A stretch of 64,000 nt of DNA from contig NZ_JADPJL010000029.1 in NCBI RefSeq assembly GCF_023073415.1, positions 1 through 64,000 of the forward strand, in the 5' to 3' direction. Within the stretch, counting starts at the first letter, position 1; every line of letters starts with the position of its first letter. The position numbers and the translations under genes are program-made. Source of the stretch: Bradyrhizobium sp. 190. Its GTDB lineage: Bacteria > Pseudomonadota > Alphaproteobacteria > Rhizobiales > Xanthobacteraceae. A model generated the notes under the pieces. That model saw nothing but the letters and a program-made list of their open reading frames with translations. It was not told where the DNA came from and searched no databases. Below are positions 15,169 to 22,701 of the stretch, piece after piece.

Positions 15169-16320
15169 ATGTGGGCAGGTTCAACGAGATTGTGGCTTCG
15201 CCGCTCAAGCGCGGGTCTGTGCCTCTCGCTCTTGTTTCTACTCGGCTGGACGCGAGCCATTCTTGCGGATCCTGAGATGGACGCACACGTACGAGCGATC
15301 GTGACGGAGAACATTGCTCCGGAGACGACGACCGGCCATCCCGGCGGCGTCGCCGCCGCAGTTTACGTCGTCGGTCATATACAGTTCTTCAATTTCGGGC
15401 TCGCTGATGAGGCCGAGAGGCGGCCCGTCACGTCGGACACGCTTTTCAATGTCGCTTCGGTGCGCAAGGTGTTTGAGGCCACGCTGGTCGCGCTCGGCGT
15501 GCTCCGCGGCGAATTGAGGCTGGACGACCCCGTCAACAAATACGTCACCGAATTGCACGGCGGCTACATCAGTCGGGTAACCATTGGCCAGCTCGTTACC
15601 CACACATCCGGTCTCTTGCTGCCGACGGATCATCCGCCGTGGCCAAGCGCCTCGTACTCCCTGGCCGAATTCGTCGACACGCTGAACGCCTGGACGCCGC
15701 ACGCCAGCGAAGAGCCCGGCAAGCAGCGCATCTATACTCACGCGGGCTACGTCCTGCTCCAGCTCGCACTTGAGCGTCGCTATGGAGTTCCGATCGGACA
15801 ACTTGTCGAAAGCCGTATTCTGACGCCCCTCGGCATGCATTCGACACTGATCCCGGAACGCGGGCGGGATAACCGTGCGATCGTGCCGCCGGAGCTATTA
15901 CAGAAGACCGTCCAGGGTTATTCCGACCGGGGCACGCCGATTGGTTCTCCCGGAAACCAGCAGGGCTATTTCGATTTTCCGGGCACCGGACAGATGTTCT
16001 CCTCCGCACGAGACCTTGTCACCTTCATGGCTGCCTGCATCGACGGCAACGTGGCCGATCCGCAATTGCGCGAGGCCTTGCGAATGACCCAGCGCGAGGC
16101 GTTCCATATTGACAAGGAGTTCGGACAAGCGATGGCTTGGGAAAACGTAGATCTTGGCGACCTCGACATCGTCGATAAACCGGGCGGTCTCAATAATGCG
16201 TCGGCCTATGTGGGACTGGTGCCGGCGAGAAAGATCGGGTTGCTTCTCTTGGCGAACCGTGGCGAATTTTCTCATGAGATCGGCCGCTATCACATCCTCC
16301 CGGCGTTGGCGCGACAGTAG
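15169..16320 (+). CDS. Serine hydrolase of the class C beta-lactamase / penicillin-binding family
   Basis: 383 residues if started at the ATG at 15169, which gives a proper signal peptide (basic start, hydrophobic LCLSLLFLLGW, cut near ILA) and has AGG upstream; two in-frame ATGs lie further up. Active-site motifs: S97-V-R-K100 (SxxK), Y189-T-H191 where the family normally has Y-x-N, and K337-P-G-G340 in place of KTG or HTG. VTIGQLVTHTSGL and LGMHSTLIP are typical of the beta-lactamase/transpeptidase fold. It acts in the periplasm on an ester or amide; real beta-lactamase activity is doubtful given the second-motif change. No ampR-type regulator is next to it. Monocistronic. Confidence 0.82.
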   Translation: MWAGSTRLWLRRSSAGLCLSLLFLLGWTRAILADPEMDAHVRAIVTENIAPETTTGHPGGVAAAVYVVGHIQFFNFGLADEAERRPVTSDTLFNVASVRKVFEATLVALGVLRGELRLDDPVNKYVTELHGGYISRVTIGQLVTHTSGLLLPTDHPPWPSASYSLAEFVDTLNAWTPHASEEPGKQRIYTHAGYVLLQLALERRYGVPIGQLVESRILTPLGMHSTLIPERGRDNRAIVPPELLQKTVQGYSDRGTPIGSPGNQQGYFDFPGTGQMFSSARDLVTFMAACIDGNVADPQLREALRMTQREAFHIDKEFGQAMAWENVDLGDLDIVDKPGGLNNASAYVGLVPARKIGLLLLANRGEFSHEIGRYHILPALARQ

Positions 16321-16498
16321 GTTGAGATTCAGCGGAGAGGTCGACCGTGATGGCCGGCTCGTAAGGCCGTCGGCCTGCTTGCGCGGTGCGAGGCCTACCT
16401 GGCGCTTTTGCTGCTTTGACAGTGGATGCAGGCGATGCGCTCCATGAACGCGGAACCGCCAGGCTTCACAATTATACGCGCCGAGACCTGTGAGCGGC

Positions 16499-16588
16499 TG
16501 GCGGAGAGGGAGGGATTCGAACCCCCGATAGGCTTGCACCTATGCCGCATTTCGAGTGCGGTGCATTCGACCACTCTGCCACCTCTCC
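16499..16588 (-). tRNA. tRNA-Ser (anticodon CGA)
   Basis: Read on the - strand from 16588: acceptor stem GGAGAGG pairs with CCTCTCC, discriminator G, and CCA is encoded (16499-16501). The anticodon stem-loop is CCGCA-CTCGAAA-TGCGG, giving anticodon CGA, which reads UCG serine codons. A long variable arm is present, as in all serine tRNAs, and the T loop is GGTTCGAATCC. No integrase or duplicated 3' end is nearby, so there is no sign of an integrated element. Confidence 0.95.
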
Positions 16589-16712
16589 AGGCGCCATGAC
16601 GGGTCGGATTCGACCCGCGGTCGGGGCGAGTTCTAGGCGAGGATGACGGGCCAGACAAGGCGCGGGGCCAAGAAATCCGTCCCGGCCCCGGGGAGCAAAA
16701 AAGGAGCCCAAA

Positions 16713-17576
16713 ATGGAGCATTTGACGGTTCAGGCCAATGGCGCGGCACTTCACGTGGCCCGCATGGGTGCCGGGCGACCGCTGTTGTTGCTGCATGGCT
16801 GGCCCGAATTCTGGCTGACCTGGGAGCCGGTGATGACGCGGCTTGCCGATCGCTTCACGCTACATGCTCCCGACCTGCGCGGCTTCGGCGACAGCGACAA
16901 GCCGGAAGGGCTGTTCGGGCCCGACCAGCAAGCCGCCGACATGCTGGCATTGATGGATGCGTTTGGCCTCGCGCAGGCCGGTATCGTCGGTCACGATGTC
17001 GGCGGTGCATTGATGCAGCCGCTGGCGCGGCTGGCGCCCGAGCGCATCGCCGGCCTGTTCTTCTTCGATTTCGTCTATCCTGGAGTCGGGCAGCGGATGG
17101 CGGAGCCAGAGCGCCTCAACAACATCTGGTATCAATCCTTTCACCAGATGGAGATGGCGCCTGCCCTCGTCGGCGCGAGCCGCGAAAGCTGCGGGCTCTA
17201 TATCGGGCATTTCCTCAAGGCGTGGTCGCATCGCAAGCACGTCTTTGACGATCAACTCGAGGCCTTCACCGACAATTTCCTTAAAGAGGGAAACCTTGCC
17301 GGTGGCTTCGCGCATTACCGCGCAGCCCATGCCGGCCGGATCCGGATGATGAAGGGTGAAGCGCCGGCGTTACCGCCGATCGGCGTGCCGACCTGTGTTC
17401 GCTGGGCCGAGCATGATCCGCTGTTTCCCTATGAGTGGACCGACCGGCTCGGCGAGACCTTTACAAATCTCGATGTCGCGATGTTTCCGGATGTCGGTCA
17501 CTTTCCCCATCGCGAGGATCCCGATCGCGCAGCATCCGACATCGCGGCGTTCTTTGCGCGCATCGGCTGGAGCTGA
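16713..17576 (+). CDS. Alpha/beta hydrolase, epoxide hydrolase / haloalkanoate dehalogenase-like
   Basis: 287 residues. HGWPEFW (29-35) is the HGxP oxyanion motif of epoxide hydrolases; DLRGFGDSDKP follows; the nucleophile is Asp95 in GHDVGG, which rules out a lipase-type Ser esterase; His263 in DVGHFPH completes the triad, with the charge-relay acid near EHDPLFP. A cap domain rich in aromatic residues lies between. Members open epoxides or dehalogenate small acids such as haloacetate through an ester intermediate; which of these applies cannot be read from sequence alone. The ATG at 16713 has AGGAG upstream. Single gene. Confidence 0.85.
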   Translation: MEHLTVQANGAALHVARMGAGRPLLLLHGWPEFWLTWEPVMTRLADRFTLHAPDLRGFGDSDKPEGLFGPDQQAADMLALMDAFGLAQAGIVGHDVGGALMQPLARLAPERIAGLFFFDFVYPGVGQRMAEPERLNNIWYQSFHQMEMAPALVGASRESCGLYIGHFLKAWSHRKHVFDDQLEAFTDNFLKEGNLAGGFAHYRAAHAGRIRMMKGEAPALPPIGVPTCVRWAEHDPLFPYEWTDRLGETFTNLDVAMFPDVGHFPHREDPDRAASDIAAFFARIGWS

Positions 17577-17588
17577 AGAAAAATGGGT

Positions 17589-17623
17589 GGGACCGCCAGA
17601 CGCGACAAAACACTGACGGTCCC
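17589..17623. terminator. Hairpin between convergent genes
   Basis: GGGACCGCCAG (17589-17599) pairs with CTGACGGTCCC (17613-17623) with one mismatch, between two convergent genes. No T-run follows on either strand, so it may terminate weakly or only protect RNA 3' ends. Confidence 0.35.
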
Positions 17624-17766
17624 GTGCCGCTGCTTTGAAATCCTGGCCGGGAAGTGCGGCTTCACCGGTCAGCGGAGCGACGAAATGACGGTAGCAAGGC
17701 GGAGCAAAACGGCAACGCGAACCCGATTTTAACCTAACCAGTCAACCTTACCCGCGCTGGACAGCG

Positions 17767-18867
17767 TTAATCCTTGCCCTTTTTCGCCTTTTTCTCGTCC
17801 TTGCTGTTGTCTTTCCGACGATTGGTGAAGCGCGCATTGCCAAGGCCGGTGCCGATGGTCAGCACGCCCCAGTGCTCGACGTCCTGCATGAAGGGAACTT
17901 CGGACAGGCCCTGCACCACGCCGTCATTGTGCATCAGCACGGCGGTGTCGTGGTCGCCGATCTGCGGGATCGCATCCACCAGGCTTGCCGGCAGGTTGAA
18001 CTTGCTGCTCTCCCAATTGCCCGGCAGGTTCTGCGCGCCCTTTTCGATCGAGCCGTCCGCGTCGATCACGCCGGGACAGGCAATGCCGATGAAGGGCGCA
18101 AGCTTCAGGCCTTCGGTCTCAGCCGCCGTGATCAGGTCCTTCAGCATCTTGACCAGCCTCTTCACCGCGCCTTCGCGCGTCGGCTCGTCGTCGGCGTGGC
18201 GCCACAGCTCGGACATCCACACCTCGGCCTTGGAAAGATCGGGCGCCTTCTTCCAGCGCGTGTCCACCACACCGCAACGGATGTTGGTGCCGCCGATATC
18301 CACCGCAAGGATGCTGTCATGGCCCTCGAATATCCACGACGGCGCCAGGTGCAGCGTGCCGAGCAGTCCGGCGTCATCGGGATGAAAGCGGATCGGCACC
18401 AGATCGACATCGAAGTCTTCGGCCTTGAGGATGATGTCGGTGCGGGCGATCGCGAGCTCGCCGACCCGGCTCTGCCTGAAGCCGCCGCCGACCACGATGC
18501 GCTCGGTATCGGCCCACGCCTTGGTCTTCAGGAACCGGCCGGTCACATAAGCCAGCTCCTGGGCGAATTCTTCGATCGCTCCGTGCACCAGGGCCGCAGC
18601 GCCGACGTCGTCGCCAACCAGCGCCTCGTCGAGTTCGGTCTTGGCAATCTCGCCGGCGGATTTTTTGCCCAAGGGATCGTCGCCATTTTTCTTCAGCGGC
18701 TTGCGTAAGCCGTCCAGGATCTTGCGGAAGGCCCCCTTGCTGGCGCGGTCGCCGAGAAAGCCTTCGTCGTCCTTCAGTTCGATATTGAAGCTGTCGACCT
18801 CGACCGACGGCAGGCGGGTGGCCCCGTGGCGGGCAATGCCCGTGGTCGTTACGCTGTCTTCTGCCAT
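17767..18867 (-). CDS. ROK-family (glucokinase-like) protein with apparent circular permutation
   Basis: 366 residues from the ATG at 18867; further upstream the frame runs into a repeat. The ATP-binding elements appear in an unusual order. Residues 85-175 look like the C-terminal half of ROK kinases (a helix, then ERIVVGGG at 123-129, then HPDDAGLLG at 162-170). Then comes what is normally the N-terminus: phosphate-1 motif AVDIGGTN (188-195), GIACPGVID (261-269), NLPGNW, HNDG (313-316) and phosphate-2 motif TIGTGLG (337-343). It ends with a Lys-rich tail. The ROK zinc motif (CxCGxxGC) is missing. A sugar-kinase-like fold is clear; whether it phosphorylates a sugar is not. Convergent with the hydrolase gene. 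Confidence 0.75.
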   Translation of the reverse strand: MAEDSVTTTGIARHGATRLPSVEVDSFNIELKDDEGFLGDRASKGAFRKILDGLRKPLKKNGDDPLGKKSAGEIAKTELDEALVGDDVGAAALVHGAIEEFAQELAYVTGRFLKTKAWADTERIVVGGGFRQSRVGELAIARTDIILKAEDFDVDLVPIRFHPDDAGLLGTLHLAPSWIFEGHDSILAVDIGGTNIRCGVVDTRWKKAPDLSKAEVWMSELWRHADDEPTREGAVKRLVKMLKDLITAAETEGLKLAPFIGIACPGVIDADGSIEKGAQNLPGNWESSKFNLPASLVDAIPQIGDHDTAVLMHNDGVVQGLSEVPFMQDVEHWGVLTIGTGLGNARFTNRRKDNSKDEKKAKKGKD

Positions 18868-18932
18868 GTGCCCAAGCCCCTGCCGGATTTCGCTGTCGAT
18901 AACGGGCGGGGAACCCATTGGTTTCAAACAGC

Positions 18933-19011
18933 GGGCGAATAGCGAGTGGCGAATAGCGAGTAGAAGGTGGCTGGGGAGGCCTCCCCATTCGCCATCCGCC
19001 ACTCGCCGTCA
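18933..19011. repeat. Composite repeat with 14-bp tandem and inverted arms
   Basis: Two tandem copies of GCGAATAGCGAGT plus one base (18935-18948, 18949-18962), then the perfect palindrome GGGGAGGCCTCCCC (18973-18986), then inverted-arm sequence (ATTCGCCATCCGCCACTCGCC). Its presence shows that the open frame upstream of the ROK ATG is repeat, not protein. Confidence 0.75.
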
Positions 19012-19064
19012 GCCCTTTTTGGCCCAAATCCTTCATTTTTGGCCCGTTTTTGGGTCTCTTTGCC

Positions 19065-19092
19065 TTGACTCACGGCGTTCTGCGGCTATAAG
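19065..19092 (+). promoter_or_regulatory. rplU-rpmA promoter (housekeeping sigma type)
   Basis: TTGACT (19065-19070), a 16-bp spacer, and TATAAG (19087-19092), followed by a GC-rich start region (TCCCCGCA). This fits the alphaproteobacterial sigma-70 consensus well and lies about 190 bp upstream of rplU. Confidence 0.75.
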
Positions 19093-19284
19093 TCCCCGCA
19101 TCCGGCGCGGGATTTCTCGCGCCGCTTGTTTTTGCGCGAAATCTTAAGGGACTCGCCCTTGTTCTATGGGGCTCGCCCTTGGCCGCGCGAAAATCGTACC
19201 CATAACGACTGACCAAAAAGCCGACCCGGGCAGCCCTGTTGGGAATATGTCCGAGGCCGGGATCGAACACGAAGGAAAAAAACG

Positions 19285-19782
19285 ATGTTCGCAGTCATCA
19301 AAACCGGCGGCCGGCAATACCGCGTCGTTCCGGATGATGTGCTCGAGATAGGCAAGATCGCCGGCGATGTCGGCACGATCGTGCAGCTTGGTGAAGTTCT
19401 GGTGGTCGGCGGTGACACGCCGGTGCTGGGCACGCCGACGGTGGCAGGCGCTACCGTCGCGGCCGAAGTGCTGGATCACAAGCGCGGCCCCAAGGTGATC
19501 GCGTTCAAGAAGCGTCGCCGCAAGAATTCGCGCCGCAAGCGCGGCTATCGCGACGAGATCACGGTGCTTCGCATCACCGAGATCCTGACCGATAACGCCA
19601 AACCTTCGATCGGCCCGCGGCCGAAGAGGGAAAAGGTCGTAGCGCCCGCCGCCGAAGGCGATGACGAGGCACCGAAGGCCGCCAAGAAGAAGGCGCCCGC
19701 CAAAAAGGCTGCGGCAAAGCCCGCCGCAAAGAAGGCCCCGGCCAAGAAGGCCGCCGCGAAGGGCAAAAGCGACAAGAAGTGA
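19285..19782 (+). CDS. rplU: 50S ribosomal protein L21 with a Lys/Ala-rich tail
   Basis: 165 residues. Residues 1-103 or so are a normal L21 (MFAVIKTGGRQYRV, then VIAFKKRRRKNSRRKRGYRD), which binds 23S rRNA with L20 in the large subunit. The remaining 60 residues are an extension of alternating Ala, Pro and Lys (KKAPAKKAAAKPAAKK) resembling a histone H1 tail. Similar tails occur in L21 of related rhizobia. First gene of an rplU-rpmA operon, with a strong promoter upstream and terminator after rpmA; GGAAAAAA lies before the ATG. Confidence 0.97.
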   Translation: MFAVIKTGGRQYRVVPDDVLEIGKIAGDVGTIVQLGEVLVVGGDTPVLGTPTVAGATVAAEVLDHKRGPKVIAFKKRRRKNSRRKRGYRDEITVLRITEILTDNAKPSIGPRPKREKVVAPAAEGDDEAPKAAKKKAPAKKAAAKPAAKKAPAKKAAAKGKSDKK

Positions 19783-19872
19783 TGCGCTTCAACGAAAAGT
19801 TGACGCGTGACAAAACGTGAAATGATTCCGTCAAGGAATTGATCTAAAACTTAGCGAAGTCGGAGACGGGCC

Positions 19873-20142
19873 ATGGCTCACAAAAAAGCAGGCGGTTCAT
19901 CGCGAAACGGACGCGATTCAGCGGGCAAGCGCCTGGGCATCAAGGCCTATGGCGGCGAGCACGTGATTCCCGGCAACATTATCGCGCGTCAGCGCGGCAC
20001 CACCTGGCATCCCGGCCTTAATGTCGGCATGGGCACCGACCATACTCTCTTTGCCAAGGTCGAAGGTCATGTCGAATTCCGTGCAAAAGCCAACGGTCGC
20101 ACTTTCGTGTCGGTAGTTCCGATGGCGGAAGCGGCCGAATAG
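19873..20142 (+). CDS. rpmA: 50S ribosomal protein L27
   Basis: 89 residues, standard length, starting MAHKKAGGSSRNGRDSAGKR; the flexible N-terminal tail reaches the peptidyl-transferase centre. There is no Firmicutes-type N-terminal extension needing cleavage. It follows rplU by 90 bp with a GGAGACGGGCC ribosome site, and is followed by a hairpin (20161-20187) and a strong terminator. Confidence 0.98.
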   Translation: MAHKKAGGSSRNGRDSAGKRLGIKAYGGEHVIPGNIIARQRGTTWHPGLNVGMGTDHTLFAKVEGHVEFRAKANGRTFVSVVPMAEAAE

Positions 20143-20160
20143 ACGGTGGACAAAATTGAG

Positions 20161-20187
20161 TCCGCCGGGTCCTGTTGAACCGGCGGA
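20161..20187 (+). other. Hairpin downstream of rpmA
   Basis: TCCGCCGG (20161-20168) pairs perfectly with CCGGCGGA (20180-20187), 18 bp after the rpmA stop and just ahead of the main terminator. No T-run follows; it may stabilise the mRNA 3' end. Confidence 0.5.
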
Positions 20188-20203
20188 GTCAAAAAGGGCT
20201 CCA

Positions 20204-20239
20204 AGGGGAGGCGGGAAACCGGCCTCCCCTTTTTATTTT
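20204..20239 (+). terminator. Rho-independent terminator of rplU-rpmA
   Basis: AGGGGAGGC (20204-20212) pairs with GCCTCCCCT (20222-20230), extended inward by two pairs, and is followed by TTTTATTTT. A textbook terminator. Confidence 0.92.
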
Positions 20240-20266
20240 GCGCATTTTTGCAATCAGGAGCCCGAC

Positions 20267-20869
20267 ATGTTGCAGGACATCCCGATCCAAACCCCGGTCT
20301 TGCGTGAAGCAAGTAGCTGCGTCCTCGAGACCGAACGGCTGACGTTGCGCCGGCCGACGCTCGCGGACGTAAAAGCGATTACGCATCTCGCCAACGATCG
20401 CCGCATTGCGGAAAACACCCGCCGCCTGCCGCATCCCTATTTGCAGGATCATGCGGTCGAGTTCGTGCGCGCGACAGCCGTCGATAACAGCGAGACGGTG
20501 TTTCTGATCGAACAGAACTATTCGCCGATCGGCATGGTCGGCATCGACCGGCGCGAGCAGGACGCGCCGGAACTCGGCTATTGGCTCGGCGTCGAGCATT
20601 GGGGCCAGGGTTTCGGCACCGAAGCCGCGCGCGCGGTGATCGATTTCTTCTTCGAGGAATTCGACGCCGAGCACCTGATTTCAGGAGCCCGCGTCGCCAG
20701 CCCGGCCTCGCGCAACATCCTGGAGAAATGCGGATTCCAGTGGAGCGGCGTCGAGCTGCACCGCTTCGAGGCGCTGGGCTCCTCGACCCCCGTCGACCGC
20801 TTCCGCCTGACGCGCGGTGTCTGGTCGTCGCTGAAGAACTGGGGAAGTTCGACGAGGAGAGAGCGGTAG
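20267..20869 (+). CDS. GNAT-family N-acetyltransferase
   Basis: 200 residues from the ATG at 20267, with CAGGAG just upstream. It has the RimJ/RimL-like GNAT fold: ETERLTLRRPTLADV at the start, the acetyl-CoA pyrophosphate loop HWGQGFGTEAARAVIDF (residues 120-137), and NILEKCGF near the end, typical of this group. These enzymes acetylate an N-terminal amine or a small molecule; the substrate cannot be told. It starts 28 bp after the rpmA terminator and is probably expressed separately or by read-through. Confidence 0.88.
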   Translation: MLQDIPIQTPVLREASSCVLETERLTLRRPTLADVKAITHLANDRRIAENTRRLPHPYLQDHAVEFVRATAVDNSETVFLIEQNYSPIGMVGIDRREQDAPELGYWLGVEHWGQGFGTEAARAVIDFFFEEFDAEHLISGARVASPASRNILEKCGFQWSGVELHRFEALGSSTPVDRFRLTRGVWSSLKNWGSSTRRER

Positions 20870-20878
20870 CTGCTCTTA

Positions 20879-21042
20879 CCCGCCCCTTGAGGGGGCGGGT
20901 CGGCTCACATGGAGCGAAGCGCAATGTGAGACGGGGTGGGGTGACGGTCTCTCAACGTCGAACAGTTTCCGAGTTGAGAGACCGTCACCCCACCTCGGTT
21001 CGCATTTCATGCGAACCGATCCTCCCCCTCCAGGGGAGGATA
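20879..21042. repeat. Composite palindromic repeat element
   Basis: Three nested hairpins: a GC stem (CCGCCCCTTGAGGGGGCGG, 20880-20898), a perfect 19-bp inverted repeat GGGGTGACGGTCTCTCAAC (about 20937-20955) with its complement at 20973-20991, and an outer pair around GGCTCACATGGAGCG / GGTTCGCATTTCATGCGAACC and CTCCCCCTCCAGGGGAGG at the right. It fills almost the whole gap between two convergent genes and probably stops transcription from both sides. Confidence 0.8.
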
Positions 21043-21052
21043 AGTAAGCAAA

Positions 21053-21967
21053 TCACGCTGGCGGATTGACCACCGTTTCTTCGCGCCCGAGCTGCTGCTC
21101 GCGCAGGAAGATATAGAAGCCCGCGCCGATGATGATGGCCGCACCGACAAGGGTCGAGATCGACGGCACGTCACCCCACACGACGAAGCCGAAGATCACC
21201 GCCCACACGATCATCGAATATTGATAGGGCACCACGACGCTGGCCGGCGCCAGCTTCAGTGAACGGTTGATGCACAACAGCGCGACGACGGAAACGATTC
21301 CCGCCGCAGCAAACAGGCCCAGACTGCCGAGGGTCGGCGTCACCCAACCGATCGGAGACATCAGCGCGCCAAGCAGGAACGTCCCGCCGAACTGCGACGT
21401 CGTCAGCACGATATCCGGCGTCGCCCGCAGCGAACGCGTGATCAGCATCAGGAACGCAAACGACAGGCTGCCGCCGAGCGCGATCATCGCGGGCCAGCTC
21501 ACGGTCTGCGTGGACGGGCGCAGCGCGATCAGGACGCCGCAGAATCCGATCAGGATCGCGGTCCAGCGCCGCCAGCCGACGCGCTCGCCAAGCACGATGC
21601 CGGACAGCGCGGTGACGAAGATCGGCGAGGCCAGGTAATAGGTGATGACGTCCGCAAGCGGCAGATAGACGGTGGCGAGAAAGAACGCCGCGACTTCCAG
21701 CGTCGAAAGCGTCACGCGCAATAGCTGCAGCCACGGCCGTTCGATGCGGGAAAATTCGGCGCGCTGGCTCCAGATCACCGGCAGCAGCACCAGCAGCGCC
21801 GCGCAAGCGCGCAGCCACAGCAACTGCCCGACCGAATAGGTCGCGACCATGTATTTCCCGAGCGCATCGCCGAACGAAAACATGAAGATCGACAGCAGCA
21901 TCAGCCCGATGCCGGCCAGCCGCGCGGAACGCTCGTCGTAGGTGGAGATTTTGGCGAAGAGGCTCAT
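21053..21967 (-). CDS. DMT-superfamily (EamA) transporter
   Basis: 304 residues with ten hydrophobic helices arranged as two EamA repeats of five. Each repeat has the usual pattern: the first contains LEVAAFFLATVYLPLADV and ends GFCGVLIALRP, the second contains INRSLKLAPASVVVPYQYSM and ends GAAIIIGAGFYIFLRE. Members export or import metabolites such as amino acids, nucleotide precursors or carboxylates; the substrate cannot be predicted. It is on the opposite strand to its neighbours and isolated by repeats on both sides. Confidence 0.9.
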   Translation of the reverse strand: MSLFAKISTYDERSARLAGIGLMLLSIFMFSFGDALGKYMVATYSVGQLLWLRACAALLVLLPVIWSQRAEFSRIERPWLQLLRVTLSTLEVAAFFLATVYLPLADVITYYLASPIFVTALSGIVLGERVGWRRWTAILIGFCGVLIALRPSTQTVSWPAMIALGGSLSFAFLMLITRSLRATPDIVLTTSQFGGTFLLGALMSPIGWVTPTLGSLGLFAAAGIVSVVALLCINRSLKLAPASVVVPYQYSMIVWAVIFGFVVWGDVPSISTLVGAAIIIGAGFYIFLREQQLGREETVVNPPA

Positions 21968-22020
21968 TGGGAGATTGGCGACCGCCTATTGTTCTTGCGC
22001 GGCTGTTTTAAAGACGTGGT

Positions 22021-22041
22021 TGCCCGGCACAAGTCCGGGCA
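22021..22041. repeat. Short palindromic repeat
   Basis: TGCCCGG (22021-22027), a 7-base loop, then CCGGGCA (22035-22041). This matches the small GTGCCCGG-type stem-loop repeats common in Bradyrhizobium. It lies in the divergent gap between the transporter and the MaoC-like gene. Confidence 0.65.
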
Positions 22042-22128
22042 CGACGAATTGAACCAATTGTCGCAGCCATATCGGTGAGATACCGATACGCCATGGACTA
22101 ATGGCAAGACATCGCAGGGAAATCAGGC

Positions 22129-22608
22129 ATGACCGACTTCGATCCCGCACAACACCGCATGGTGAGCGAACAGCGCTGGTTCGAAGATTTCGTGCTCGGC
22201 GAACGCTTCGTGATTCCGAGCCGGACGCAGACCCCGGCGGTATTCGCCGCGTTCCAGACCGCAAGCGGCGATACCCATCCGATCCACTACGATGTCGAAT
22301 ATTGCCGCGCCCGCGGCATGCCGGATCTGCTCGCGCACGGGTTCCAGACGCTGGTCCACACCGCCCCGGGCGCCGGGCTGTTCCCCTATGTCGTTGAGGA
22401 ATCGCTGGTGGGATTCCTCGAACAGTCGAGCAAGTTCTTGAAGCCGGTCTATGCCGGCGACACCATCTACCCCGCGCTCGAAGTGACCGAGCTCGTCCCC
22501 GGCCGCAGCACCGGCGTGGTGACGCTGCGCTCGACCGTGTTCAACCAGCGCAAGGAGCTGGTGCTGGAAGGGATGCAGAAATTTCTGGTTCGAAGGCGGC
22601 CGGCCTAG
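22129..22608 (+). CDS. MaoC-family (R)-hydratase / dehydratase
   Basis: 159 residues with one hot-dog fold. The R-hydratase motif is present as FQTASGDTHPIHYDVEYC, with the catalytic Asp and His in SGDTHPIH, followed by AHGFQTLV. Such enzymes hydrate trans-2-enoyl-CoA or act on mesaconyl-type thioesters. The SGD/H pair is intact, so activity is likely; the exact substrate is unknown. An ATG at 22129 lies after CAGGCATG-type sequence with no strong ribosome site. Monocistronic, with a hairpin after it. Confidence 0.85.
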   Translation: MTDFDPAQHRMVSEQRWFEDFVLGERFVIPSRTQTPAVFAAFQTASGDTHPIHYDVEYCRARGMPDLLAHGFQTLVHTAPGAGLFPYVVEESLVGFLEQSSKFLKPVYAGDTIYPALEVTELVPGRSTGVVTLRSTVFNQRKELVLEGMQKFLVRRRPA

Positions 22609-22616
22609 CCTCAAAA

Positions 22617-22658
22617 AAGGCCCGAAAATTAAGGCTTTTCGCCAATGTTGCGGGCCTT
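22617..22658 (+). terminator. Hairpin after the MaoC-like gene
   Basis: AAGGCCCG (22617-22624) pairs with CGGGCCTT (22651-22658), with CCTC/GAGG extending the outer stem. Nine bases after the stop; no T-run follows, so termination efficiency is uncertain. Confidence 0.45.
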
Positions 22659-22701
22659 GAGGGTTGCCGCACAGGCCCCCCTGCCCTAACTAGTACAAAT
22701 C

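Larger units (their letters stand above)
18868..19284. other. Divergent region: ROK gene and rplU
   Basis: It contains a composite repeat (18933-19011), a paired TTTTTGGCCC motif (about 19015-19046), the rplU promoter (19065-19092) and a leader of about 180 nt. The leader has a GC hairpin, GGCGCGGGATTTCTCGCGCC (19103-19122), and two near-identical GGGACTCGCCCTTG / GGGGCTCGCCCTTGG segments (19149-19183) that could be a site for autoregulation by ribosomal protein. Confidence 0.5.

Noticed and set aside
16499..16588. tRNA-Ser as a phage or island attachment site
   Set aside because: No integrase, no direct repeat of the tRNA 3' end and no change of gene style next to it. The only tyrosine recombinase is XerC 29 kb away, which is a housekeeping gene.
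18867..19002. Longer N-terminus for the ROK-family protein
   Set aside because: The extra residues are translated from the composite repeat at 18933-19011 and are unlike any protein.
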